Of a DNA stretch of 8,009 nt, positions 1 through 5,866 are shown one piece after another. The stretch comes from Methanobacteriota archaeon. GTDB taxonomy: Archaea; Thermoplasmatota; Poseidoniia; Poseidoniales; Poseidoniaceae. Made by a program: the position numbers and the translations under genes. The stretch covers positions 1-8,009 of the forward strand of contig PADF01000045.1 in assembly GCA_002702945.1 (NCBI GenBank). The letters run 5' to 3'. Position 1 is the stretch's first letter. Each line of letters opens with the position of its first letter. Below the pieces are notes generated by a model. It searched no databases and had not been told where the DNA came from. It saw only the letters and a program-made list of their open reading frames with translations.

Positions 1-1
1 A

Positions 2-625
2 GGTGAAGGTGCAGATGAATTATTTTGGGGGTATGATAGAATATTTAATTGGAGTAACTCAATAGATAGAATTAAAATTTCAGATTTTGATGAGAAATAT
101 TGTTATGAAGTAATAAGAGAACTCTCAATTATAGCTAAATGGAATAATAATACTATTCGATTAGATATGGAAGACTCCAGAGTTACTAACGATACAGTTA
201 AACTTGCTATAAAATGTAACGTTGGTTGCGCGTTACAAGCTAATCATCCAGATACTTTAACTCATATGCATACTTTAATATCAAACAATATACCAATTAG
301 ATTAGTTAAAGGTGCATATAAAGAAGACATATCTAATATAAAAGATATAAGAGACTACTTTCTAATATATGCTGATATACAAGGCGATATAACTATAGCT
401 ACTCATGACGAAATATTACTTAACCAATTAACACATCATCATAAATATGAATTTTTATATGGTATAAGAAGAGACCTACAAGAGAAATATAAAAACGATA
501 ACAAAAATGTTAGGGTATATGTACCGTATGGAGATAATTGGCTACCATATACTTTAAGAAGATTAAAGGAATGGAAAAATTTAAAGTTTGTAATTGTTAA
601 TATGATTAAAGAATGGTTTAAATGA
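2..625 (+). CDS. Proline dehydrogenase domain protein, 5'-partial, with asparagine-synthetase-like N-terminal segment
   Basis: The frame is open from the left edge, so the true start lies outside; an ATG at 167 cuts the domain and is unlikely to be the start. Visible are 207 residues. From about residue 21 on they match FAD-dependent proline dehydrogenase, which oxidises proline to pyrroline-5-carboxylate and passes electrons to quinone: RLDMEDS (53-59), RLVKGAYKE (100-108), ATHDE (133-137), FLYGIRRDLQ (151-160), RVYVPYG (171-177) and the paired arginines RRL (186-188) that contact proline in the family. The first 18 residues instead read GEGADELFWGYDRIF, the signature of the asparagine synthetase ATP-binding domain, and the first strands of the proline dehydrogenase barrel are missing. 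It is either a real fusion or a recombination/assembly junction. The domain call is strong; activity is uncertain. The stop overlaps the next start (ATGA). Confidence 0.85.
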   Translation, partial: GEGADELFWGYDRIFNWSNSIDRIKISDFDEKYCYEVIRELSIIAKWNNNTIRLDMEDSRVTNDTVKLAIKCNVGCALQANHPDTLTHMHTLISNNIPIRLVKGAYKEDISNIKDIRDYFLIYADIQGDITIATHDEILLNQLTHHHKYEFLYGIRRDLQEKYKNDNKNVRVYVPYGDNWLPYTLRRLKEWKNLKFVIVNMIKEWFK

Positions 626-816
626 ACAAGTATTGGTACAATTTAGAAACAAACCAACTATGTACTGACGAGCAAATGACTCAGCCGTTTTTATGTGATA
701 CCGAAGCTACACCATTAACATTTAACAACTCATCAGAGTGTGGAGATTTCTTAAAAGAAAATGGCTTCGAAGGTAGCGTATGTTATAAGCTACCTAGATA
801 CGATCATCACAGTTAG
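622..816 (+). CDS. Small orphan protein (64 aa)
   Basis: I do not recognise this 64-residue protein. It starts with an ATGA overlap on the stop of the proline dehydrogenase gene, so it is probably translated by coupling from the same mRNA; no Shine-Dalgarno sequence is visible. It is soluble-looking, mildly acidic and has four cysteines (CTDEQ, LCDTE, ECGDF, VCYKL), with no signal peptide or membrane segment. Its last 23 bases overlap the 3' end of the convergent minus-strand gene, so the two transcripts would be complementary at their tails. The frame is supported by the coupling and by the tight packing; function is unknown. Confidence 0.6.
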   Translation: MNKYWYNLETNQLCTDEQMTQPFLCDTEATPLTFNNSSECGDFLKENGFEGSVCYKLPRYDHHS

Positions 817-1150
817 CATAACAAACAGTCTGTGACCATCCAATACCCCAAGTCATACATTCAACTACTGAACCATTAGGTTTAGTGATTATAATCTTAC
901 CAGCCCTAGCAGGATCTTTCATATCTTTTTTAAGAATATTCATACGAGCGAGAGCAAGATTACGAGCTTGGGTCATGTTATCAAAAATAGGCAATGATCT
1001 ATCTTTATGTTTATGAGGTGAGTATACTTCAACACAAAACGGTCCAGTATATGGTTTATGAAGTGTTGATGTTTCTTCGATTGATTCAGTGGCGAGTGCT
1101 GTAATGCCGAAAACTCCGCCAATTGCTGACATGAATGAGCGCCTATTCAT
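794..1150 (-). CDS. Small Tat-signal secreted protein (118 aa)
   Basis: The protein opens with MNRRSF followed by a hydrophobic stretch (residues 7-20), a twin-arginine (Tat) export signal that nearly copies the start of the upstream DUF1501 protein (MNRRDF). The mature part of about 95 residues has four cysteines (C39, C98, C110, C114), three of them clustered near the C-terminus, which could form disulfides or bind a metal outside the cytoplasm. The family is not recognised. It lies 11 bases after the DUF1501 stop on the same strand and is probably the last gene of that unit; a cofactor-dependent or folded partner of the DUF1501 protein is a reasonable inference, no more. No ribosome-binding site is visible. 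Confidence 0.65.
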   Translation of the reverse strand: MNRRSFMSAIGGVFGITALATESIEETSTLHKPYTGPFCVEVYSPHKHKDRSLPIFDNMTQARNLALARMNILKKDMKDPARAGKIIITKPNGSVVECMTWGIGWSQTVCYANCDDRI

Positions 1151-1161
1151 AAAGTTATTTA

Positions 1162-2433
1162 TTACTTAAGTATCTTTGGTTCAACCACATTGTTGTTAAC
1201 GATCCGAATAGGTCTACCTCCATCAGCCATAAGCTCATTTCTAGGATCGATACCCATTAAACTAAAAGCAGTAGCAGCATAGTTATCAACAGTGAATGGA
1301 TCATCTTCTGGAAACGATCCAGTTGGATCAGATGTACCATGAACATATCCTTCTTTAACACCACCACCGGCCATCGCGATACTGAACACTTGAGGCCAAT
1401 GATCTCTTCCTGCATTGCTATTGATCTTAGGAGTTCTACCAAACTCAGTAGTAACCATTACTAATGTTTCATTTAACATTCCACGGTCATGTAAGTCAGT
1501 AATAAGAGTAGCATAAGCTTGATCGAATGGAACCAATTGACGATTCATATTTGTTTCAATATTACTATGATGATCAAAGCCTCCATATGTTAAGGTAACA
1601 AATCGTACTCCTGCTTCTACCAATCTACGTGCCATAAGGAATCGTTGACCAGCTGCGTTCATACCATAACGCTCTCTTAACTTTGTATCTTCTTTGTCAA
1701 TCTCAAAAGCAGCTCTAGCTTTGGGTGAGCTAATCATATCATATGCTTTAAGATAAAATGAATCCATAGCATCTAATTGATCATCTCTTTCGAGCTTACT
1801 AAATTTATCATCGATAATAGATCTCATTTTCTTTCGCGAGGCAAATCGATTAGCTGTTATGCCACTCGGTAAAGCTAAGTCTCTAACTGAGAAGTCTGGA
1901 TCTTCTGGATTAGATCCTAATCCAAATGGGCCATATTTAAAGTTAAGATAACCACTACCAGTACTTCTAGAAGGTCTGGGTACAGCTACATATGGAGGTA
2001 GATTTTCTCTAGCACCAAACTCATGTGACATCACACTACCCATCGAGGGATATGTTAACGCTGGCGAAGGTCTATAGCCAGTTAGCATACTATGTGTACC
2101 TCTTTCGTGGGCCGCTTCTCCGTGAGTCATGGACCTAATAACAGTAATCTTATCAGCTATCTTAGCAGTATGTTTAAGATTCTCTGAGAATCTCTCTCCA
2201 GTATTTGTCTTAACAGTACCGAGAGGTCCTCGATATTCTTGTTGTGCTAAGTATTTTGGATCCCAGCTCTCTTGATGAGCCATACCGCCTGGTAAGAAAA
2301 TGTTAATTACATTTTTAGCTTTACCTTCTTTAGATGGGTAATGGCTATCAGCTGCTTGAAGTCTAAAGTAATCGCCCATAGTAATACCTAACGTACCTAC
2401 GGCGCCTAGTTGTAAAAAATCGCGTCTATTCAT
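1162..2433 (-). CDS. DUF1501 domain protein, Tat-exported, sulfatase/phosphatase-like fold
   Basis: The 423 residues cover essentially the full DUF1501 family, which belongs to the alkaline phosphatase/sulfatase-like superfamily and is abundant in Planctomycetes, Verrucomicrobia and relatives. An N-terminal Tat signal (MNRRDFLQLGAVGTLGI, residues 1-17) implies export of a folded protein. Family blocks are all present: INIFLPGGMAHQESWDPK (44-60), HGEAAHERGTHSMLTGY (104-120), YGGFDHHSN (283-291), and TTEFGRTPKINSNAGRDHWP (328-347) with its H/D-rich putative metal site, then GGGVKEGYVHGTSD. The biochemical activity of DUF1501 is not established. Typical bacterial partners (DUF1549/DUF1553 cytochrome-like proteins) are absent; instead the neighbours are two small exported proteins. 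It lies 8 bases after the upstream gene and looks intact with no frameshift, which suggests selection. Confidence 0.92.
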   Translation of the reverse strand: MNRRDFLQLGAVGTLGITMGDYFRLQAADSHYPSKEGKAKNVINIFLPGGMAHQESWDPKYLAQQEYRGPLGTVKTNTGERFSENLKHTAKIADKITVIRSMTHGEAAHERGTHSMLTGYRPSPALTYPSMGSVMSHEFGARENLPPYVAVPRPSRSTGSGYLNFKYGPFGLGSNPEDPDFSVRDLALPSGITANRFASRKKMRSIIDDKFSKLERDDQLDAMDSFYLKAYDMISSPKARAAFEIDKEDTKLRERYGMNAAGQRFLMARRLVEAGVRFVTLTYGGFDHHSNIETNMNRQLVPFDQAYATLITDLHDRGMLNETLVMVTTEFGRTPKINSNAGRDHWPQVFSIAMAGGGVKEGYVHGTSDPTGSFPEDDPFTVDNYAATAFSLMGIDPRNELMADGGRPIRIVNNNVVEPKILK

Positions 2434-2441
2434 TTGTTAAA

Positions 2442-3125
2442 TTATTGTACAATAGATTTACCATCTACTGTTCTAAAAATAATATCATACCTGCCAGGAA
2501 ATCTATTCAAGAGTCTCATTTTATAATCTAAGTCTCCTAGCTGCATAACAGCTGTAATGTTTCTTGTTGATACAATATTTTGTAAAGGATCTTTAAATGT
2601 ACTGTCTATTATATTTCGATCAGCATCTCTATTTGTTTCCCATGTACCTGGTATAACAAAGTATGTACCATAATGCTGAGCATCATCTAACTTCTGACTA
2701 TAATTATAAGACGTTAAGCTTGATTGATTGCTATGCTCGTTAGGTAAAGTTTGAGATACAAACTTACCATCAGGATCTGTATAAGTCCGAGTCATTGTTT
2801 TAGTCTCTATAGGAATATCTCTCTTAACATCTAAACCAACACGACCAATAGATTCATAATAATGAACAAGCCATCTATCCTGAGCGTATATATCTTTGTC
2901 ATTAATCTTAAGCTTAGTCGTACGTGTACGTGTCTCTGTTCTTGTTAACTTAAACGGTGTGCTTGTATTGAGCGGATCATCAAACGACCGTTGCTTTGGA
3001 TTGGTCGGGTCTGGATCTGTAGGTAACCATTCAATAGGTTTTACAACAGGATTCCATAAGAATCTAGGAACACCTTGACCGTTTAAACTAAGTGAGAGTA
3101 TCAAAAATGTTAGCACAAATCTCAT
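2442..3125 (-). CDS. Secreted protein of unknown function (227 aa)
   Basis: A hydrophobic N-terminus (MRFVLTFLILSLSLNGQG, residues 1-18) is a Sec-type signal peptide; there is no lipobox cysteine. The mature part is rich in Thr, Asp, Arg and Asn, includes a TRTETRTRTTK stretch (61-71) and looks like a beta-rich extracellular or periplasmic protein. I do not recognise a family. It is the first gene of the minus-strand unit that continues into the DUF1501 and small Tat-signal genes, so all three products are predicted to leave the cytoplasm. The promoter is probably the TTGATT/TATAAT pair just upstream, which would leave a leader of only a few bases. Confidence 0.75.
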   Translation of the reverse strand: MRFVLTFLILSLSLNGQGVPRFLWNPVVKPIEWLPTDPDPTNPKQRSFDDPLNTSTPFKLTRTETRTRTTKLKINDKDIYAQDRWLVHYYESIGRVGLDVKRDIPIETKTMTRTYTDPDGKFVSQTLPNEHSNQSSLTSYNYSQKLDDAQHYGTYFVIPGTWETNRDADRNIIDSTFKDPLQNIVSTRNITAVMQLGDLDYKMRLLNRFPGRYDIIFRTVDGKSIVQ

Positions 3126-3135
3126 GGCTATATAT

Positions 3136-3163
3136 ATTATATAGGATAACTAATTAAAATCAA
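3136..3163 (-). promoter_or_regulatory. Predicted promoter of the secreted-protein/DUF1501 unit
   Basis: On the minus strand TTGATT (3163-3158) lies 16 bases before a perfect TATAAT (3141-3136), which ends 10 bases before the ATG at 3125. A normal start site would leave a leader of about 3-5 bases. The -35 box touches the ATG of the divergent phosphodiesterase gene. The very AT-rich sequence here makes chance boxes likely, so confidence is moderate. Confidence 0.45.
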
Positions 3164-3774
3164 TGATTGTTTTAGGGCATAGAGGAGCTGGATGGCAGCA
3201 CGATCAATTGCCGTTCTGGCAAGAAAATACATTAGAATCTTTTCAGGAAGCTAAAGAATTACATGCAGACGGTATAGAAACTGACGTTAGATTATATAAT
3301 AATCAGTTGGTTCTTCATCATGATAAAATAGAAGACGCACCATGGGAGCGTAATTTGCCTACCCTTATTGATCTGTTAGAATGGTCAGACGATAACTTTA
3401 TATTAAACTTAGAAATAAAAGATAAAGATGCTGTTGCTCCGTTAATAGATGTGATTAAATCTTATCCTAATAAAAAATATATAGTGTCATCTTTCTGGCA
3501 TAAAACAGTTCATCATGTAAAAAATAAATTACCTGATATTGAATGCGGATTACTTATGTCATTCAATCCTATATCTACAACAGTCTTCAAAGCGCTAATA
3601 CCAGATACGATTGATACAGTTATATGGGATCATACTATAGTAGATCAGCAGCTCATTGATGATATGTCAAATCTCAGACATATGGTGTACGGTGTTAGTA
3701 GTAGGACTTTAGTATCCAATCTTGATGGTATTATTTCTGATGACCTGAATGTACACGCTGTAGGATTAGATTAG
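3163..3774 (+). CDS. Glycerophosphodiester phosphodiesterase (GDPD)
   Basis: This 203-residue cytoplasmic protein is a compact GDPD-family TIM barrel, the enzyme class that hydrolyses glycerophosphodiesters such as deacylated phospholipids to glycerol-3-phosphate plus an alcohol. Active-site motifs are in order: HRGAG (6-10), ENTLESF (21-27), GIETDVRL (38-44) with the metal ligands E39 and D41, LHHD (51-54), NLEIK (82-86), SSFW (109-112) and the C-terminal DGIISDD (188-194). There is no signal peptide, and the length is a little under the usual 230-250 residues. Its 3' end overlaps by 44 bases the 3' end of a convergent gene for glycerol-3-phosphate dehydrogenase, the next step in the same pathway. 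GDPD genes are known from other phages. No clear plus-strand promoter or Shine-Dalgarno sequence was found upstream. Confidence 0.9.
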   Translation: MIVLGHRGAGWQHDQLPFWQENTLESFQEAKELHADGIETDVRLYNNQLVLHHDKIEDAPWERNLPTLIDLLEWSDDNFILNLEIKDKDAVAPLIDVIKSYPNKKYIVSSFWHKTVHHVKNKLPDIECGLLMSFNPISTTVFKALIPDTIDTVIWDHTIVDQQLIDDMSNLRHMVYGVSSRTLVSNLDGIISDDLNVHAVGLD

Positions 3775-4828
3775 CAGCTTTACGCGCTACAGACCTATGA
3801 GTTGTATATTTGCCTCCTACTAATGTCATTACATTATCATTCTCAATAACTTCAACATCTCTACTCATTGATGATGCAAATAGTTTACTCTTAGTTGCAT
3901 TAGCTAAAGGTCTAAGACCAGCATAGGTATAAACAATATCATTTAGATCTATCTTTCTAATTGAAAAATGATTGAACGCTTTAAGAATATATCTCACGTC
4001 TTCATATGTAGCTTTAACGTTGTCTAGATCTCCATCATAATATGTATCTGTTGTACCAATAATAGTATTACCATAGTATGGTATAGTAAAAAATACTCTA
4101 TCATCTTGAGGTGCTCTTAATATAGAAGCATACTCATCACAAAATGAATCTGTTACGATATGTATACCTTTAGATGGCTTGACAATTGTATCTTTATGAA
4201 ATTTATTTGCCCAGGCTCCAGTCACATTAACAATAAGCTTAGCGTTAACTGCTCTCTTATTTGTTGTAACTTCATATGTGCTACCCTTTTTATTATAATG
4301 AGTAACCATCTCATGTTCAAATATATCTACTAAGCATTGCTTTGCTGCTGTTGCGGTGCGTTGAAGTATTTCATAATCATCCATAACAGCATCATAATAT
4401 ACATACCCGGCTTTAACCTCCTCCATGTCAAGCCATGGTAAGTTTACTTTAGTTTGATCTAGTGATATCTTTTTCGACTTAGGTAAAATAGATTCTTTAC
4501 CAGCTAAAAAATCATATAACTTTAATCCGAACCATATCTTTGGTTCGAACATACCTTCATATACAGGAAAGACAAATGGTAGAGGTTTACATACATCAGG
4601 ATATAGCTTCATTAAAGCTTCTCTTTCTTGTAATGCTTCTTTAACTAAACCAAATTGAAATTGCTCTAGGTAACGTAAACCTCCGTGAGCTAACTTAGAT
4701 GTATTACTACTAGCACCAGACCCTAATTTAGTCTTTTCAAATAATATTGTTTTAAGTCCAAGAACACCGCAGCGCTCAGCGATTGCAACTCCATTTATAC
4801 CGCCACCAACAATGCAAACATCATACAT
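3731..4828 (-). CDS. glpD: FAD-dependent glycerol-3-phosphate dehydrogenase, C-terminally short
   Basis: It oxidises sn-glycerol-3-phosphate to dihydroxyacetone phosphate and normally passes electrons through FAD to membrane quinone. Family signatures: the FAD-binding Rossmann start VCIVGGGINGVAIAERC (4-20), LGSGASSNTSKLAHGGLRYLE (35-55), VNVTGAWANKF (200-210), KGIHIVTDSF (220-229), FFTIPYYGNTIIGTTDTYY (246-264), YAGLRPL (302-308) and VGGKYTTHR (337-345). At 365 residues it lacks the separate C-terminal domain of the roughly 500-residue cellular enzymes and ends soon after the GGKYTT motif; the FAD and substrate domains appear complete. It is the last gene of the cupin unit, its ATG starting one base after the preceding stop. 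Its tail overlaps the GDPD gene that would make its substrate. Confidence 0.9.
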   Translation of the reverse strand: MYDVCIVGGGINGVAIAERCGVLGLKTILFEKTKLGSGASSNTSKLAHGGLRYLEQFQFGLVKEALQEREALMKLYPDVCKPLPFVFPVYEGMFEPKIWFGLKLYDFLAGKESILPKSKKISLDQTKVNLPWLDMEEVKAGYVYYDAVMDDYEILQRTATAAKQCLVDIFEHEMVTHYNKKGSTYEVTTNKRAVNAKLIVNVTGAWANKFHKDTIVKPSKGIHIVTDSFCDEYASILRAPQDDRVFFTIPYYGNTIIGTTDTYYDGDLDNVKATYEDVRYILKAFNHFSIRKIDLNDIVYTYAGLRPLANATKSKLFASSMSRDVEVIENDNVMTLVGGKYTTHRSVARKAANLILQRVHSGHQK

Positions 4829-4829
4829 A

Positions 4830-5024
4830 TTAATAATCTATTTCAAGCTTACGTAGCACTTGATGAGGAGGTTCTGCTATTAGATAACATTCGCCTCCGC
4901 GCATAGTGATTAATGTATCTGCTCCTAATGTGTTACTAGATATACTCGAAACTTCTTCTGGATTAATCCAAGCTTTCTCGATATACTCTCCCGGTGCTGT
5001 TTCTATCTCAACAAATTTATTCAT
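4830..5024 (-). CDS. Small FlbD-like protein (64 aa)
   Basis: This is a 64-residue soluble protein whose central part (WINPEEVSSISS, LITMRGGECYLI, then VLRKLEI) has the strand-turn-strand pattern of small FlbD-like proteins, which also occur as orphans in phages. The resemblance is a pattern seen by eye and no flagellar role is implied. Its ATG overlaps the cupin stop (ATGA), and its own stop lies one base before the GlpD start, so all three genes are probably translated in sequence from one mRNA. No independent promoter or Shine-Dalgarno sequence is visible. Confidence 0.7.
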   Translation of the reverse strand: MNKFVEIETAPGEYIEKAWINPEEVSSISSNTLGADTLITMRGGECYLIAEPPHQVLRKLEIDY

Positions 5025-5371
5025 CGTTCAATTCTATAACTATCTGAATCTTTATGAAAGGTACTTATCTCTATAAATTCAACATCACCTTCAAATGGTA
5101 TTAGTTGATGTGGCTTACCTCTATCTATTACAAATGTGTGACCTGTATGTACTCGATGAGTATATGATATACCCTTGGTTGTATCAATAAGTTTTAACTC
5201 TAACACTCCTTTAGTCACATAAAACGTTTCATGCTTCTCTAGATGATAGTGAAGTGACGAAGAATGACCATCGTAAATATATAAAATCTTTCCACAGTAA
5301 TTTTCTTCTTCATTGTTAGCAAGCCAAATTTCATATCCCCATTCTTTTTCAACTCGCTTTGGTTTCATCAT
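5021..5371 (-). CDS. Cupin, mannose-6-phosphate isomerase-like
   Basis: A single-domain cupin of about 116 residues resembling the C-terminal half of type II phosphomannose isomerases and related small sugar-phosphate cupins. It opens with KPKRVEKEWGYEIWLANN (3-20), continues with GKILYIYDGHSSSLHYH and carries the metal-binding set H41, H43, E48 and H88 (LHYHLEKHETFYV; GKPHQLIP). The frame is open back to an ATG at 5407, but family alignment begins at the MMKPKRV segment. I therefore start at 5371; the adjacent ATG at 5368 is equally possible and fits the putative promoter better. It is the first gene of the unit with the FlbD-like protein and GlpD. Substrate is unknown; sugar or nucleotide-sugar isomerisation is the usual role of the group. 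Confidence 0.82.
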   Translation of the reverse strand: MMKPKRVEKEWGYEIWLANNEEENYCGKILYIYDGHSSSLHYHLEKHETFYVTKGVLELKLIDTTKGISYTHRVHTGHTFVIDRGKPHQLIPFEGDVEFIEISTFHKDSDSYRIER

Positions 5372-5373
5372 AC

Positions 5374-5402
5374 ATAATAATTTAGTTGCAGTTCCTCGTA
5401 AA
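5374..5402 (-). promoter_or_regulatory. Candidate near-leaderless promoter of the cupin/GlpD unit
   Basis: On the minus strand TTTACG (5402-5397), 17 bases, then TATTAT (5379-5374), ending 5 bases before the second cupin ATG (5368) and 2 bases before the first (5371). The geometry matches the plus-strand leaderless promoters nearby, and it overlaps one of them head to head. Box quality is modest. Confidence 0.4.
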
Positions 5403-5414
5403 ACCATCTATCAT
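5386..5414 (+). promoter_or_regulatory. Leaderless-type promoter for the 76-residue gene
   Basis: TTGCAG (5386-5391) with a TTCC extension, a 17-base spacer, then TATCAT (5409-5414), six bases before the ATG at 5421. Spacing and the TTCC after the -35 match the other promoters of this array, so transcription should begin at or next to the A of the ATG. Confidence 0.6.
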
Positions 5415-5420
5415 ATACCT

Positions 5421-5651
5421 ATGAATAAAAATAGTCTTATCATGTACACTAACAGAGTAACAGGCGTTGCGGCTTGGTACTATAAAGGTAAGCAGCTTAT
5501 AGGAAAAGACCTTCATAATTTTACATTTATGGCTGATCTACATAACGCTATACATGAGCAATTAGATACAGAGGATAACATAGAAGATACTGTAGAAGGT
5601 ATCAAATATCTCGTTAATTCTACTGGCGATAAGATGCCTTTAGAATGGTAA
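5421..5651 (+). CDS. Small orphan protein (76 aa)
   Basis: I do not recognise this protein. The frame is open further upstream to 5313, but that extension would run antisense through the start of the cupin gene; the ATG at 5421 lies six bases after a good -10 box and is the best start. The product is soluble: an N-terminal strand-like half (NRVTGVAAWYYKGKQLIGKDL, roughly 11-31) resembling a short beta-hairpin, then an acidic helical half (HNAIHEQLDTEDNIEDTVEGI). It has no signal or membrane segment. It probably heads the plus-strand group that continues with the 41-residue membrane protein 28 bases downstream. Confidence 0.65.
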   Translation: MNKNSLIMYTNRVTGVAAWYYKGKQLIGKDLHNFTFMADLHNAIHEQLDTEDNIEDTVEGIKYLVNSTGDKMPLEW

Positions 5652-5679
5652 TTCGGATCTTTTATGAATAAATAATTAT

Positions 5680-5805
5680 GTGAAAAGTATTTTAGGTGTA
5701 TTAGGTATATTGTTCGCGACATTTGTGTTAATTCCATGGATAACTGTTGGAATTATAGAGTGTATAAAAGATTTCTTCAGTGAGAACGATCGGTTCGATG
5801 GCTAA
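5680..5805 (+). CDS. Single-pass membrane micro-protein (41 aa, GTG start)
   Basis: The 41-codon frame starts at GTG (an in-frame stop at 5665-5667 excludes an upstream ATG) and ends at TAA 5803-5805. The product has one clear hydrophobic segment (about residues 3-28: ILGVLGILFATFVLIPWITVGII) followed by a charged tail (IKDFFSENDRFDG). It is not assignable to a family; tiny membrane proteins of this kind are common in phage early regions. Its last bases contain the ATG at 5798 of the following frame (ATGGCTAA), a coupling arrangement that supports both frames. Confidence 0.5.
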   Translation: MKSILGVLGILFATFVLIPWITVGIIECIKDFFSENDRFDG

Positions 5806-5866
5806 TAACCGTATTGAATATATAGTTGACTGGTATATATCTCCTCCTAAATCTATATGTGTGTGA
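5798..5866 (+). other. 22-codon frame that reads into the T5orf172 gene after a frame change
   Basis: An ATG overlapping the end of the preceding gene opens MANNRIEYIVDWYISPPKSICV and stops at TGA 5864-5866. A shift of +1 at GTG-TGA-C, or one extra TG unit in the repeat at 5858-5865, would join it to the T5orf172 domain immediately downstream. It is most likely the displaced N-terminus of that gene. Confidence 0.45.

Noticed and set aside
1257..1442. 61-codon minus-strand frame
   Set aside because: It lies wholly inside the DUF1501 gene in another frame; the DUF1501 motifs show which frame is real.
2896..3078. 60-codon plus-strand frame with a Val/Leu/Ser-rich product
   Set aside because: It is antisense to the 227-residue secreted protein, has low-complexity composition and no start context.
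3126..3162. Plus-strand leaderless promoter for the GDPD gene
   Set aside because: The AT-rich gap offers TAAAAT and GATAAC but neither has a usable -35 or the right distance to the ATG.
4830..5024. True flagellar FlbD
   Set aside because: No flagellar gene is nearby and the similarity is a short pattern only; kept as FlbD-like.
5313..5420. Upstream extension of the 76-residue gene
   Set aside because: It would run antisense through the cupin start, and the good -10 box sits between it and the ATG at 5421.
5513..5737. 74-codon minus-strand frame
   Set aside because: It is antisense to the 76-residue gene, which has a promoter at the expected distance.
5784..5798. GAACGATCGGTTC imperfect palindrome as operator or terminator
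   Set aside because: Only four base pairs at the ends match, there is no T tract, and it lies within coding sequence.
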